Assembly (NCBI GenBank): GCA_006384855.1
Contig: VCJN01001919.1
Coordinates: 1-64,000, forward strand
Source of the DNA: Tetraselmis striata
Lineage: Eukaryota > Chlorophyta > Chlorodendrophyceae > Chlorodendrales > Chlorodendraceae
Direction: 5' to 3'
Length of the DNA: 64,000 bases
The position numbers were made by a program, and so were the translations under genes. The notes below the pieces were generated by a model, which saw only the letters and a program-made list of their open reading frames with translations, was not told the DNA's origin and ran no database searches. Shown piece after piece: positions 9,242-19,150 of the stretch. How positions within the stretch are numbered: position 1 is the first letter of the stretch; every line of letters starts with the position of its first letter.

Positions 9242-10945
9242 GTGCGGCGCTTCTTACAGCTACAGCCGAGTGCGGCTCAACCATCCGCACACTTGCACAT
9301 GGCGGCTCAACTAACCGCCTCCCGTACCATTCCATCACTGCGTCCGTCGGTTGTTACACTACGTGTTACAACTGGTTCGCAACGACCAAGTTTCGCGCGG
9401 GTACGTTACGCGCGCGGCAGGCGCTACGAGCGCGAAGGGCGCGCGGGGCGGCCCTCTTACCTGAACCTAGCCCCGCAAACCCGTACCGATGCTACTGCAA
9501 ACCCGTCCAGCAGCTACCGGCCAACCGCCGGGAACCTAACTGCTGCTGCCGAGTACTTTGCGAACAGTAGTCGTACCGGTGGAACTCTGTCAGTAAAACG
9601 ACGCACTTACGTAATTGACGAGCCCGAAGCTGTCGCTCCCTGGGCTGCTTCATTGCGATCTCGGCTGCAGGACGCGTTCGGCTCAGACGAGCTGGGCCAG
9701 CGGACGCTCGACCTACTCTCCAGCTCCCTCAGCGCTCAGACACTCAAGAGCTACGCCGGCCGGCTGTCTCAGTTCGCGCAGTTCTGCCACAATTCCGAGA
9801 ACATCAGCCCGTTGGAGGCGACTACTGCTACTGTCGTTCGGTATGTTGCCTGGATCGGCGAGCGGGGGCACATCGCCGCTAAGTCGCTGCAACCTTACAT
9901 GTATGCGATCAACACGTTTTTCGAGCTGCACAACCTCGACCCAATCGCCAAGGACAGCCTACATCTAACTTCAGCAAGACGTGGGCTGATGCTGCGTCAG
10001 CGTCGACTGGACGCTGCCCCTTTGCGTGTCCCTCTGCCTGCGGATGTAGCTTACCGCTTCGTCACAAAGGCCGAGCTGATTGTGTCTGCTCCCTACCTAG
10101 AGTACCACCACAACTTCCGAGCCCTCCTGGCCTCGGTTGTCAACTTTATGTTCTTTGCCAGGGGCCTTACTGGCGTGTCCTGTCGAGTGCGAGACGTGCA
10201 TGTCGACGACTACAACATCACCTTGCAAGTGTACCGAGAGAAGGGTCGCGCTGGTCGACGGGGACCCGACGACCTACGCGTACTTCTCCTCCCAGTGTCA
10301 GAGCACCCCCGAGTAGCCCGTCTCCTGCACCACTTCCTCGACCACGTCCAGTCAGTCCCCCTGGTTGCTGTTGGCTTGGCTGTGTCAAACTTCTGGGCTG
10401 TCACTGCGGCCGAGCAGTCAAAACCTTGGACTGCGGCTACAATGTCAGACTGGCTGTCCACAGCCATCCGTCTGGTCAACGCTGCCCCCCCTGCTGGCAC
10501 CTCCTGGACCTCGCACAGTCTTCGCAAAGGCGCAGCCTCTGCAGCGAACGCCATCGGTGTGCCATTGTCCCACATTCGCTTCCAAGGCGGTTGGGCCACT
10601 AACTCTGACGTCGTTCTGGACTACATCGACCCCAACGTTCTTCCTTCACCTGGCGCATGGTTCTTCTTTGGACACATCGCCCCCCTACGCCACTTCCAAG
10701 TCCAACGGGACTCCGCAGCGGTGGCCTTCCCAGTGCTTCATGACTTGGCGCTACCTCTTCTCCGTCAATCCACCGCTCTCTCCGTTTGCTCAAGACTGGC
10801 AAAACCAGACTCAACTTTGAAATGTTTTAAACTAGTTTATGGGGTTTCCTCCCTTGACCTAACCGCTTTTCAGCTACAAGTGCTGCTCAGTGGTACGGGA
10901 ACTAGGCATCTGTTGTTGCGCCCTTTTTGGGTGCAGCACGAGTAG
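9242..10945 (+). CDS. Tyrosine recombinase of YR copy 1
   Basis: The N-terminal half has a SAM-like core-binding region (TLKSYAGRLSQFAQFC). The catalytic part contains the arginine region around FMFFARGLTGVSCRVRDVHV, the box SHSLRKGAASAA (HxxR), then GGWATNSDVV and YIDP with the candidate nucleophile tyrosine. These are the R...HxxR...H/W...Y signature positions of DIRS/PAT recombinases. The frame remains open through B1 and into A2, ending at 10945. The first clear ATG is near 9300. The recombinase would integrate a circular DNA intermediate without making target duplications. The reading frame looks whole. Confidence 0.8.
   Translation: MRRFLQLQPSAAQPSAHLHMAAQLTASRTIPSLRPSVVTLRVTTGSQRPSFARVRYARGRRYEREGRAGRPSYLNLAPQTRTDATANPSSSYRPTAGNLTAAAEYFANSSRTGGTLSVKRRTYVIDEPEAVAPWAASLRSRLQDAFGSDELGQRTLDLLSSSLSAQTLKSYAGRLSQFAQFCHNSENISPLEATTATVVRYVAWIGERGHIAAKSLQPYMYAINTFFELHNLDPIAKDSLHLTSARRGLMLRQRRLDAAPLRVPLPADVAYRFVTKAELIVSAPYLEYHHNFRALLASVVNFMFFARGLTGVSCRVRDVHVDDYNITLQVYREKGRAGRRGPDDLRVLLLPVSEHPRVARLLHHFLDHVQSVPLVAVGLAVSNFWAVTAAEQSKPWTAATMSDWLSTAIRLVNAAPPAGTSWTSHSLRKGAASAANAIGVPLSHIRFQGGWATNSDVVLDYIDPNVLPSPGAWFFFGHIAPLRHFQVQRDSAAVAFPVLHDLALPLLRQSTALSVCSRLAKPDSTLKCFKLVYGVSSLDLTAFQLQVLLSGTGTRHLLLRPFWVQHE
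10797..10823 (+). repeat. B1 split direct repeat of YR copy 1
   Basis: 27 bp beginning TGGCAAAACCAGACTC; matches 11102-11128 with one difference. Lies immediately before A2. Confidence 0.8.
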
Positions 10946-11009
10946 ATATAAAAGCAGCTAGAACAGCTGAGCCTGCCATCTTCCAGTTTTCGCTGCGTTC
11001 CACGCAGCG
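10823..11009 (+). repeat. A2 terminal repeat of YR copy 1
   Basis: Same sequence as A1, including TATAAAAG and the CGCTGCG/CGCAGCG hairpin. Confidence 0.88.
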
Positions 11010-11101
11010 CCCCCCCTGACTCCGTTTTCCCTCCACGCTTTCGCTAAACCATCCTGCCAATTTCGGCTCTTGACCTTGTAAAACAGCCTGCGCGACCTTT
11101 T

Positions 11102-11128
11102 TGGCAAAACTAGACTCAACTTTGAAAT
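11102..11128 (+). repeat. B2 split direct repeat, 3' end of YR copy 1
   Basis: 27 bp beginning TGGCAAAACTAGACTC, 305 bp after B1. Five bases later the B2 of the oppositely oriented PAT-like element begins. Confidence 0.75.
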
Positions 11129-11133
11129 TTTCA

Positions 11134-11154
11134 ATTTACCCAAGGAGGCACTGT
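11134..11154 (-). repeat. B2 split repeat of the PAT-like element
   Basis: 21 bp identical to 11431-11451; the outer 3' end of the element. Confidence 0.75.
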
Positions 11155-11254
11155 GCCAAACAATGTCAGCTCGCTTACATCGATGGCTAAGACAAGAACC
11201 ACAGGCTTGGCCTGGGTGTCTCCTAGCGCAAAAAGATGGTTGAGGGTGGGTGGG

Positions 11255-11432
11255 TGCGCGAGCCGGTTGAGGCGAGCGCAAAGCAGAGAGTGCCTGTGCC
11301 CGAGAGTGGATCCCTCAGGTCGTAGTGCTGGTGCGGGCCGGCAGGCCTTAGTCCGTGCGCCGACCTCGGGGGTCGTGCGCAGTACAACATAGCTAATGTA
11401 CTGTAAACCTCTAGATGACTACATCTGACCAT
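11255..11432 (-). repeat. A2 repeat of the PAT-like element
   Basis: 178 bp matching 15821-15998 with about one difference. Further copies lie at about 18533-18710 and 21245-21422. Confidence 0.88.
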
Positions 11433-11451
11433 TTACCCAAGGAGGCACTGT
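11431..11451 (-). repeat. B1 split repeat of the PAT-like element
   Basis: 21 bp identical to 11134-11154. Adjoins A2 (11255-11432) with a 2-bp overlap, as expected for a B1-A2-B2 layout, and lies just after the recombinase frame. Confidence 0.75.
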
Positions 11452-11488
11452 TTGCCAGAGACGAAAGCCAACGGCTAGCACAGGGAGC

Positions 11489-12655
11489 TTAGGCCGGCGG
11501 CCGGACGGGGACGAGCCAACCGAAGAACCTCCAGGCCGCAGGAGTCGGGCGCATGGTCGGGTCGATGTACTTCCCGGTGACCACCTCGCTGTTCTTCGAC
11601 CAATCGCCCATGTGTTTGATGGCCGGCAAGGGGACGCCGACGCAGCTTGCTGCGGAAGCGGCACCCTTGCGTAAACTGTGCGATGTCCACTTGAAACCGG
11701 TGGGAGGTCGGGCGCCTGCCGCCAGGTAGGCGTCCCGCAACCACTCGGTAAGAGTGGCTGAAACCGACCAAGTGGCGGAAGACTCCAGCGGGGAGATGCT
11801 CCAGAACTTGGGCGGCGGGCTGGCGCCGTAGAAACGGCGGCAGTAGGCGTCGCGACTGACGGTGTACCAGTCCAGCAGGTCAGCGAAGTCCGGAACGGCG
11901 GCGATGGGCAGATTTATCAGGGGCTTAGCGGAAACCCTCGTACGCTGGTCGCCTTTCTGTTTGCGGACGTACAGTAGAATGCTTCCGGACGGCCGGTCGA
12001 CCACTAAATCACCGGTCTCGCAGCTAATGCCGGACTCTGCGCGGCACAGGAAGACGTACGCCGTAATCGTCGCGAGCGCGGCTCTGAAAGCGCGGATGTC
12101 CGCAATATTAGCGGGTTCCCACACCAATGTCTGCCGAAATCCAATCGCGGTGTTTAGGATGTCAGCCGCAACGGGCGCAGGCAGGGCGACGCGGACGTCT
12201 TCCGCCGCAAGACGCTCTTGCTGGATGGCCAGGCCGCGGCGCGCGTCGGCCACCATTTCGCCGAGCGAGGGCGACAGGCTGGCGCTGATGGTCGCGGAAG
12301 TACTTGTTGATGGACGAGTAGTACTGTTGAAGGGACTCCGCGCCGACGGTACCTTGCATGCCCAGCCAGGCAGTGTAGCGGACGATCGTGCTGGTAGTAG
12401 CCTGCAGCGGGCGTAAGCCCTCCTGCTCGCAGAAAGTAGCGAAAGAGCGCATGCCGCTGTCGTAGTTGCGGTAGGTGCCGGCCGCCAGCGAACCCGTAAG
12501 CAACCCGAGCGCCGCTTGACCAACGTCGTCGGTCCCCAACAAAGACCGGAGCTCGGCCGCCATTGATGCCGACCAGGGCGCCTCAGAGCCGGAGCGCACC
12601 GCAAGCCGGTAGCGCGCGCGTCGAGTGTGGGACAGGCGGCCCGGGTACTGCACAC
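11489..12655 (-). CDS. Tyrosine recombinase of the PAT-like element
   Basis: The C-terminal half shows the recombinase signature: arginine-containing FLCRAESGISCETGDL, the HxxR box SHSLRKGAASAASC, then HMGDWSKNSEVV and KYIDP with the candidate tyrosine. The box is nearly identical to that of the RT-less YR element upstream, showing that the two belong to related branches. It would integrate the DNA intermediate. Described as a fossil part. Confidence 0.8.
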   Translation of the reverse strand: MCSTRAACPTLDARATGLRCAPALRRPGRHQWRPSSGLCWGPTTLVKRRSGCLRVRWRPAPTATTTAACALSLLSASRRAYARCRLLPARSSATLPGWACKVPSARSPFNSTTRPSTSTSATISASLSPSLGEMVADARRGLAIQQERLAAEDVRVALPAPVAADILNTAIGFRQTLVWEPANIADIRAFRAALATITAYVFLCRAESGISCETGDLVVDRPSGSILLYVRKQKGDQRTRVSAKPLINLPIAAVPDFADLLDWYTVSRDAYCRRFYGASPPPKFWSISPLESSATWSVSATLTEWLRDAYLAAGARPPTGFKWTSHSLRKGAASAASCVGVPLPAIKHMGDWSKNSEVVTGKYIDPTMRPTPAAWRFFGWLVPVRPPA

Positions 12656-12691
12656 TGTACTGCAGCGACGGCTGCACGGCCATAGCCCGGC

Positions 12692-13318
12692 CTAGCGACC
12701 CACGGCGGCGGTGCAGCCATGCCGGCGTGGCAGCCGAAAGGCCACGACGCTCCAGCCGGGCAGTCCGACCCCCGCGCGCGTTCCCCGCCGCCCAGGAAAG
12801 AAGAGGTCGTGGGTAGGCAGGTAGACAATCGTCTCGGTGGCGAGGTCTTGCAGCAGCTGGTACCAACGCCGTCCTGGCCAGTGCGGTGCGATGACCGTGG
12901 CGGCCGCGCCCGACTGTCGCAGTTTTTCCGCCAAATCGTCCAACAAACCCCACGGGGGATTGCAATAATTGTGTTCCCTGCGCCAGAACTCGTCCGGCAA
13001 ATGGAGAGAATCCACCGCTTCGCAATGCGGGTCGCGCCAGCGGGAATTGTACCGCGGAAGTTGCGTATTTTCCATCGACGCAAATCTGTCGACGGTGTGC
13101 GGACCCCACAAGCGCTGCAGGTACGCGAATATCCGCGGATTGAGCTGCCAGTCGGAGTCGTCCAGCTCCCTGCTGAGTCGGTCCGCCCAAACGTTGGCTG
13201 CAGACTGGATATACCGGGGCCTGATGGAGATGTCGTGGATATCCAGGAGGTGCCACAGCTTGTGGAGCTCCTCCATCATGACGGGCGACCGAGAGGTAAG
13301 GTTGGTCAGCGCTGCCAC
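12692..13318 (-). CDS. RNase H tail and Dam-like methyltransferase region of the PAT-like element
   Basis: Begins in an RNase H-like C-terminal stretch (SAANVWADRLSREL) and continues with VDRFASMENTQLPRY, CNPPWGLLDDLAEKL and VIAPHWPGRRWYQLL. The NPPW motif in this context is the DNA adenine methyltransferase-like region that follows RNase H in DIRS1, PAT and kangaroo elements. Its role in the life cycle is unclear. Described as a fossil part. Confidence 0.65.
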   Translation of the reverse strand: MAALTNLTSRSPVMMEELHKLWHLLDIHDISIRPRYIQSAANVWADRLSRELDDSDWQLNPRIFAYLQRLWGPHTVDRFASMENTQLPRYNSRWRDPHCEAVDSLHLPDEFWRREHNYCNPPWGLLDDLAEKLRQSGAAATVIAPHWPGRRWYQLLQDLATETIVYLPTHDLFFPGRRGTRAGVGLPGWSVVAFRLPRRHGCTAAVGR

Positions 13319-13354
13319 TACGGCCGTGTTGTCCTCGTGCAGTAAGACGCGCCG

Positions 13355-14735
13355 TCATCGGAGCTGCGGCAGGAACGATTCGACCGCGTGACGTACCGCG
13401 CGAAGCTCCTTCCACGTGATGTGATGCGAGCGGTCGTCCTCGTACCAGAAGCCGCGCGCCTGGTAAGCGTTGTTGTTGTTCAGCACAGCCCCCCATCCAT
13501 ACGAGCTGGAGTCCGCGTGCAGATACGCGGTCTCCACAGGCTTGTACATAGAGCGACCGTTGTGCTGCGCAGGTACCTGGGTCCACCACTCTAGGTCGCG
13601 GCGCAGCTGGTTTGTCATCTTGGCGCGCCCGCCCCAGCCCTGCCGGGTTGCGAGGACGCAGTGCAGCTCTCGCAAAAAGAAACGGGCCGGCGTAACTGCC
13701 AAGTACAGGAACTGCGCCTTGCCCGCAAAGGACGCCAGCTGCCGAGCTGGGAGCCATCGCTTGTTGGAGGCTGCGCGGCCAAGGAGCGAACGGGCGGCCT
13801 TGGCTAGCGCGATGAGCTTCTCCTCGGGGGCGCGGAACTCGCCGCGCTTCAGGTCGATGATCAGGCCCAGGTGAGGGCCGACCTGGGTGGGCTCCCAGAC
13901 TCCCTTGTTGGGGTTGCGCAGCAGGCCCAGGCGGTCCAGCAAGGTGCTTAACCGGACGCGTAGCTCCAGGGCTGCCTCGCGGGAGTCCGCGAGGAAAAGG
14001 AAGTCGTCCATATAGGGTAGGAGCCGCTCGCCCCGCCAGCGAGTGTTGCGCAGGAAACGGCGAGTAGGCTTGGACGGGGCCGTGGGAGGCAACGCTGGGT
14101 CGCGCCGCTTCAGGGGCGTCCGCAGGTAGTCCGTAAAGGCCGCCGTCAACTTGCAGAAGTAGTACGACGAGCCTGTCCAACCCATCGGTAGGCACGCAAG
14201 TCGCCACAGCTCCCCTCGGTAGTTCACGGTAAAGAAGTCGCGGTCCTCCTCCCGAATCCCAAGGGCGTAGTAGCCATCGGCCAGGTCCATCGACACGAAC
14301 CAATCTCCCGCGCGCGTCAGGTGCCGCAGGTGCTTGAGCGTTTCGTAGGACATCGTGAAAGTCTTGCACCACTTGTTGAGCTCCCATAGGTCGATGATGA
14401 GGCGCCATTTGTTGGTGCCGGGCTTGGGGACTAGAAACATTCTGGATACCCACTTGTTGCAGTGTCCTCGCTCCCACGCGCCAATCGCCTCGAAGCGGGG
14501 CAGTTCTGTAGCCATGAAGTCCAGTTGTGCCTGAGTGGCGTCGCGCATAGAGACGCCGTGATTGTAGGGGCGAGGGCGTCGCCCGTTCTTGAAGCGTATC
14601 CGGACCCCTTGGCGGATCCAACTCAAGACTTGCCCGCTCGCGCCGATGCTTTCCCAGTCGCGCCATCTTCTCCGCACGCGGTGTCGCATGTAGAGGGAGG
14701 TAGGCGTACAGGAGTCGGCGCGGCGGGCCACACCG
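13355..14735 (-). CDS. Reverse transcriptase and RNase H of the PAT-like element
   Basis: RT motifs in order: RLIIDLWELNKW, FVSMDLADGYYALGI, CLPMGWTGSSYYFCKL, LPYMDDFLFLADS (catalytic YMDD), then LGLIIDLKRGEFRAP. RNase H motifs follow: YLHADSSSYGWGAV and ITWKELRAVRHAVESF. These match DIRS-order polymerases. Described as a fossil part. Confidence 0.88.
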
Positions 14736-15791
14736 TCACTTGGTGACCTTGGCCTTGGCCTTGTCGGACGCTGCGGCTGTCGCTGCGGCCTTCCGCGCCG
14801 CAGCGGCTTGCTCGCGTTGCTTGCGCCTCTCCGCGGACTCTGTGGGGGCGGGCTTGTCGGGGGTAGCCTTGGCGAACGCGGCCGCGGCACGGGCCTTGCC
14901 CGCTGCGGAAAGGCTGATCTCGAGGGTCTTGTCGTCGAACGCTCGGCGGAGTTGGTCGAGTTGCCCGGACACGGCGATGCGCCGTGGGGTGCAGAACTTT
15001 GCGTGGGCGAGCTCGGCGAAAACACGGTCCGCCTCTGTAGCCGTTGGCCCATTCTTGGCGAGCTGGAGGTAGCCCAACCGGGAACGGGTGGCCTCCTCCG
15101 TCGCCAAGTGGGTGCGGTAGCAGGCGCGGAGCTCGGCAAGGGCCGCAGCCTTGCTTGCCGGCGTAGCAGACTCGGTCGAAAGCGACTCCAGAGCGCCGCG
15201 CATCGCCTCGTTGGCGCAGCTACTAAAGAAGGCATAGCAGCCTAGGTGCAGGTATTCGTCGTACGCTGCCTGACTCCGCTTCTCCGCGAGGGCGCGGGCG
15301 GTGTCGTCGGTCAGGGTCCACAGGCGGGGCTCGTCGACGTCGCGCAGGGGGCGCTCCAGACCGGGGGGGATGACTCGGCCGTAGTAGGCAAAGTCGACGT
15401 ACTCGAGCTCGTTGTCGGGTGCGTCTAGCTCAGCAGGAAGGGGCTCTTGCGCTCCTTGCTCACCACCCTCGGGCGCAGGCGTGCCCGCGGGGTTGGCTGG
15501 CTGGGTACTTTCGGGAGGAAGCGGGTTAGTGGGGGGGGCGAGTCGAGCGAGCAAGGCAGCCGTAGCAGCCTCAAACTGCCCGGCCAGCCGCTTCTCCAGG
15601 GCTTCCGCTTGGGCCGTCAGGCGTTTTTCCAATTCCGCGACAGATGCCGCCGTGGCGCCGCCCGGGGCGTCGTCCACTAAGGCGTCTTCCGGTACAGGGC
15701 GAGGGGGCATCCTGCTGTCGCGGGGTGGGGAAGGTGTAGCGTCTCGGGAGGCTGAGGCTCGGGTCCGAGTCGGCATAGAGTAAGCTGACAC
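14736..15791 (-). CDS. Gag-like ORF1 of the PAT-like element
   Basis: 351 codons. N-terminal Pro/Arg-rich start (MSAYSMPTRTRASASRD), a heptad-like stretch (VAELEKRLTAQAEALEKRL) predicting a coiled coil, a central folded region (RSQAAYDEYLHLGCYAFF), and a Lys/Ala-rich C-terminus ending DKAKAKVTK. Position and composition match ORF1/gag of PAT-like elements. The frame is open. Two further copies lie at 17448-18503 and 20160-21215. Confidence 0.7.
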   Translation of the reverse strand: MSAYSMPTRTRASASRDATPSPPRDSRMPPRPVPEDALVDDAPGGATAASVAELEKRLTAQAEALEKRLAGQFEAATAALLARLAPPTNPLPPESTQPANPAGTPAPEGGEQGAQEPLPAELDAPDNELEYVDFAYYGRVIPPGLERPLRDVDEPRLWTLTDDTARALAEKRSQAAYDEYLHLGCYAFFSSCANEAMRGALESLSTESATPASKAAALAELRACYRTHLATEEATRSRLGYLQLAKNGPTATEADRVFAELAHAKFCTPRRIAVSGQLDQLRRAFDDKTLEISLSAAGKARAAAAFAKATPDKPAPTESAERRKQREQAAAARKAAATAAASDKAKAKVTK

Positions 15792-15820
15792 TCTGCTCGA
15801 CTGCTAGAGTCGAGACTGCT

Positions 15821-15998
15821 TGCGCGAGCCGGTTGAGGCGAGCGCAAAGCAGAGAGTGCCTGTGCCCGAGGGTGGATCCCTCAGGTCGTAGTGCTGGTGC
15901 GGGCCGGCAGGCCTTAGTCCGTGCGCCGACCTCGGGGGTCGTGCGCAGTACAACATAGCTAATGTACTGTAAACCTCTAGATGACTACATCTGACCAT
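15821..15998 (-). repeat. A1 repeat of the PAT-like element
   Basis: 178 bp matching A2 at 11255-11432; the outer 5' end of the minus-strand element. Confidence 0.88.
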
Positions 15999-16438
15999 AT
16001 ATTTTCTTAACACAGGGAAAATATATGATTGAGGGGTGAAAATTTTTCAAAAAAATTTCTGGAGAAAAAAATTAAAAATTTTCCGGACCAGGTATAGCTG
16101 CAGGAGGAGATATCAGAAAATCACCAGAAAAGGACAACCGGAAAGGTCCTCGCAATTAATATGGTAGGATAGGCGCCGACGCCGCCGCGAGTAAACAGCA
16201 TCCGGTTGGGGCCGCCCGCGCCTTGAGTCAGGCACTCTCACTGCGAGACGCGGGCGATTCGACGCCGTGTTTGGTGGCAGGCGTGAAGCCACGATAATGG
16301 CGACCCGGCACGATTCCGCGCTGCCGCCGCCGCAGACAGCGTGGTCCCCGCCTCTCCCCACTGGCCGGGTGCGGCAGACGGGCCGCCCGTACTGCGTCGA
16401 GAAAGCAGCTGAAGCGGGCGGGGAAATCCGCGGCGGCG

Positions 16439-18710
16439 TCAGCTGGGCGTCTGCCGAGCTGGGAGCCAGCGCTTGTTGGAGGCTGCGCGGCCAAGGAGCG
16501 AACGGGCGGCCTTGGCTAGCGCGATGAGCTTCTCCTCGGGGGCGCGGAACTCGCCGCGCTTCAGGTCGATGATCAGGCCCAGGTGAGGGCCGACCTGGGT
16601 GGGCTCCCATACTCCCTTGTTGGGGTTGCGCAGCAGGCCCAGGCGGTCCAGCAAGGTGCTTAACCGGACGCGTAGCTCCAGGGCTGCCTCGCGGGAGTCC
16701 GCGAGGAAAAGGAAGTCGTCCATATAGGGTAGGAGCCGCTCGCCCCGCCAGCGAGTGTTGCGCAGGAAACGGCGAGTAGGCTTGGACGGGGCCGTGAGAG
16801 GCAACGCTGGGTCGCGCCGCTTCAGGGGCGTCCGCAGGTAGTCCGTAAAGGCCGCCGTCAACTTGCAGAAGTAGTACGACGAGCCTGTCCAACCCATCGG
16901 TAGGCACGCAAGTCGCCACAGCTCCCCTCGGTAGTTCACGGTAAAGAAGTCGCGGTCCTCCTCCCGAATCCCAAGGGCGTAGTAGCCATCGGCCAGGTCC
17001 ATCGACACGAACCAATCTCCCGCGCGCGCCAGGTGCCGCAGGTGCTTGAGCGTTTCGTAGGACATCGTGAAAGTCTTGCACCACTTGTTGAGCTCCCGTA
17101 GGTCGATGATGAGGCGCCATTTGTTGGTGCCGGGCTTGGGGACTAGAAACATTCTGGATACCCACTTGTTGCAGTGTCCTCGCTCCCACGCGCCAATCGC
17201 CTCGAAGCGGGGCAGTTCTGTAGCCATGAAGTCCAGTTGTGCCTGAGTGGCGTCGCGCATAGAGACGCCGTGATTGTAGGGGCGAGGGCGTCGCCCGTTC
17301 TTGAAGCGTATCCGGACCCCTTGGCGGATCCAACTCAAGACTTGCCCGCTCGCGCCGATGCTTTCCCAGTCGCGCCATCTTCTCCGCACGCGGTGTCGCA
17401 TGTAGAGGGAGGTAGGCGTACAGGAGTCGACGCGGCGGGCCACACCGTCACTTGGTGACCTTGGCCTTGGCCTTGTCGGACGCTGCGGCTGTCGTTGCGG
17501 CCTTCCGCGCCGCAGCGGCTTGCTCGCGTTGCTTGCGCCTCTCCGCGGACTCTGTGGGGGCGGGCTTGTCGGGGGTAGCCTTGGCGAACGCGGCCGCGGC
17601 ACGGGCCTTGCCCGCTGCGGAAAGGCTGATCTCGAGGGTCTTGTCGTCGAACGCTCGGCGGAGTTGGTCGAGTTGCCCGGACACGGCGATGCGCCGTGGG
17701 GTGCAGAACTTTGCGTGGGCGAGCTCGGCGAAAACACGGTCCGCCTCTGTAGCCGTTGGCCCATTCTTGGCGAGCTGGAGGTAGCCCAACCGGGAACGGG
17801 TGGCCTCCTCCGTCGCCAAGTGGGTGCGGTAGCAGGCGCGGAGCTCGGCAAGGGCCGCAGCCTTGCTTGCCGGCGTAGCAGACTCGGTCGAAAGCGACTC
17901 CAGAGCGCCGCGCATCGCCTCGTTGGCGCAGCTACTAAAGAAGGCATAGCAGCCTAGGTGCAGGTATTCGTCGTACGCTGCCTGACTCCGCTTCTCCGCG
18001 AGGGCGCGGGCGGTGTCGTCGGTCAGGGTCCACAGGCGGGGCTCGTCGACGTCGCGCAGGGGGCGCTCCAGACCGGGGGGGATGACTCGGCCGTAGTAGG
18101 CAAAGTCGACGTACTCGAGCTCGTTGTCGGGTGCGTCTAGCTCAGCAGGAAGGGGCTCTTGCGCTCCTTGCTCACCACCCTCGGGCGCAGGCGTGCCCGC
18201 GGGGTTGGCTGGCTGGGTACTTTCGGGAGGAAGCGGGTTAGTGGGGGGGGCGAGTCGAGCGAGCAAGGCAGCCGTAGCAGCCTCAAACTGCCCGGCCAGC
18301 CGCTTCTCCAGGGCTTCCGCTTGGGCCGTCAGGCGTTTTTCCAATTCCGCGACAGATGCCGCCGTGGCGCCGCCCGGGGCGTCGTCCACTAAGGCGTCTT
18401 CCGGTACAGGGCGAGGGGGCATCCTGCTGTCGCGGGGTGGGGAAGGTGTAGCGTCTCGGGAGGCTGAGGCTCGGGTCCGAGTCGGCATAGAGTAAGCTGA
18501 CACTCTGCTCGACTGCTAGAGTCGAGACTGCTTGCGCGAGCCGGTTGAGGCGAGCGCAACGCAGAGAGTGCCTGTGCCCGAGGGTGGATCCCTCAGGTCG
18601 TAGTGCTGGTGCGGGCCGGCAGGCCTTAGTCCGTGCGCCGACCTCGGGGGTCGTGCGCAGTACAACATAGCTAATGTACTGTAAACCTCTAGATGACTAC
18701 ATCTGACCAT
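16439..18710 (-). mobile_element. Second copy of the PAT-like 5' half (3'-truncated by the tandem duplication)
   Basis: Contains A1 (about 18533-18710), gag-like ORF1 (17448-18503) and the N-terminal part of the reverse transcriptase, down to the duplication junction at about 16444. Lacks RNase H, recombinase and 3' repeats, so it is a broken derivative. Near-identical to the complete element, hence recent. Confidence 0.85.
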
Positions 18711-19150
18711 ATATTTTCTTAACACAGGGAAAATATATGATTGAGGGGTGAAAATTTTTCAAAAAAATTTCTGGAGAAAAAAATTAAAAATTTTCCGGAC
18801 CAGGTATAGCTGCAGGAGGAGATATCAGAAAATCACCAGAAAAGGACAACCGGAAAGGTCCTCGCAATTAATATGGTAGGATAGGCGCCGACGCCGCCGC
18901 GAGTAAACAACATCCGGTTGGGGCCGCCCGCGCCTTGAGTCAGGCACTCTCACTGCGAGACGCGGGCGATTCGACGCCGTGTTTGGTGGCAGGCGTGAAG
19001 CCACGATAATGGCGACCCGGCACGATTCCGCGCTGCCGCCGCCGCAGACAGCGTGGTCCCCGCCTCTCCCCACTGGCCGGGTGCGGCAGACGGGCCGCCC
19101 GTACTGCGTCGAGAAAGCAGCTGAAGCGGGCGGGGAAATCCGCGGCGGCG

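Larger units (their letters stand above)
132..11128 (+). mobile_element. RT-less tyrosine-recombinase element with split direct repeats (copy 1), interrupted by the CACTA-like element
   Basis: Parts on the plus strand: A1 repeat (132-147 and 7942-8112), gag-like region (8226-9084), tyrosine recombinase (about 9242-10800), B1 (10797-10823), A2 (10823-11009), B2 (11102-11128). The A1/ORFs/B1/A2/B2 order is the split-direct-repeat architecture of PAT- and Ngaro-type DIRS-order retrotransposons, but no reverse transcriptase or RNase H lies between gag and recombinase. A1 and A2 differ at about one base over 175 bp, so insertion is recent. Apart from the nested transposon it looks nearly whole, with about one break in the gag-like region. 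It was probably mobilised by another element's reverse transcriptase. Confidence 0.8.
11134..15998 (-). mobile_element. PAT/kangaroo-like DIRS-order retrotransposon with split direct repeats
   Basis: Parts read on the minus strand: A1 (15998-15821), gag-like ORF1 (15791-14736), reverse transcriptase and RNase H (about 14735-13355), a further RNase H/methyltransferase-like part (13318-12692), tyrosine recombinase (12655-11489), B1 (11451-11431), A2 (11432-11255), B2 (11154-11134). B repeats (ATTTACCCAAGGAGGCACTG core) and 178-bp A repeats are direct. Split direct repeats plus RT, a Dam-like NPPW region and a tyrosine recombinase fit the PAT/kangaroo branch known from green algae. A1 and A2 differ at about one base, so it is young. 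All expected parts are present; it may carry a few breaks. Confidence 0.85.

Noticed and set aside
12162-14666. 834-codon minus-strand frame across the PAT-like element
   Set aside because: Mostly Arg/Pro/Ala-rich without domain motifs. It overlaps the frames that carry the RT, RNase H and recombinase motifs, so it is a shadow.
15246-15783. Plus-strand frames repeated in each 2712-bp unit
   Set aside because: Antisense to the gag-like ORF1; their repetition follows the tandem duplication and does not show selection.
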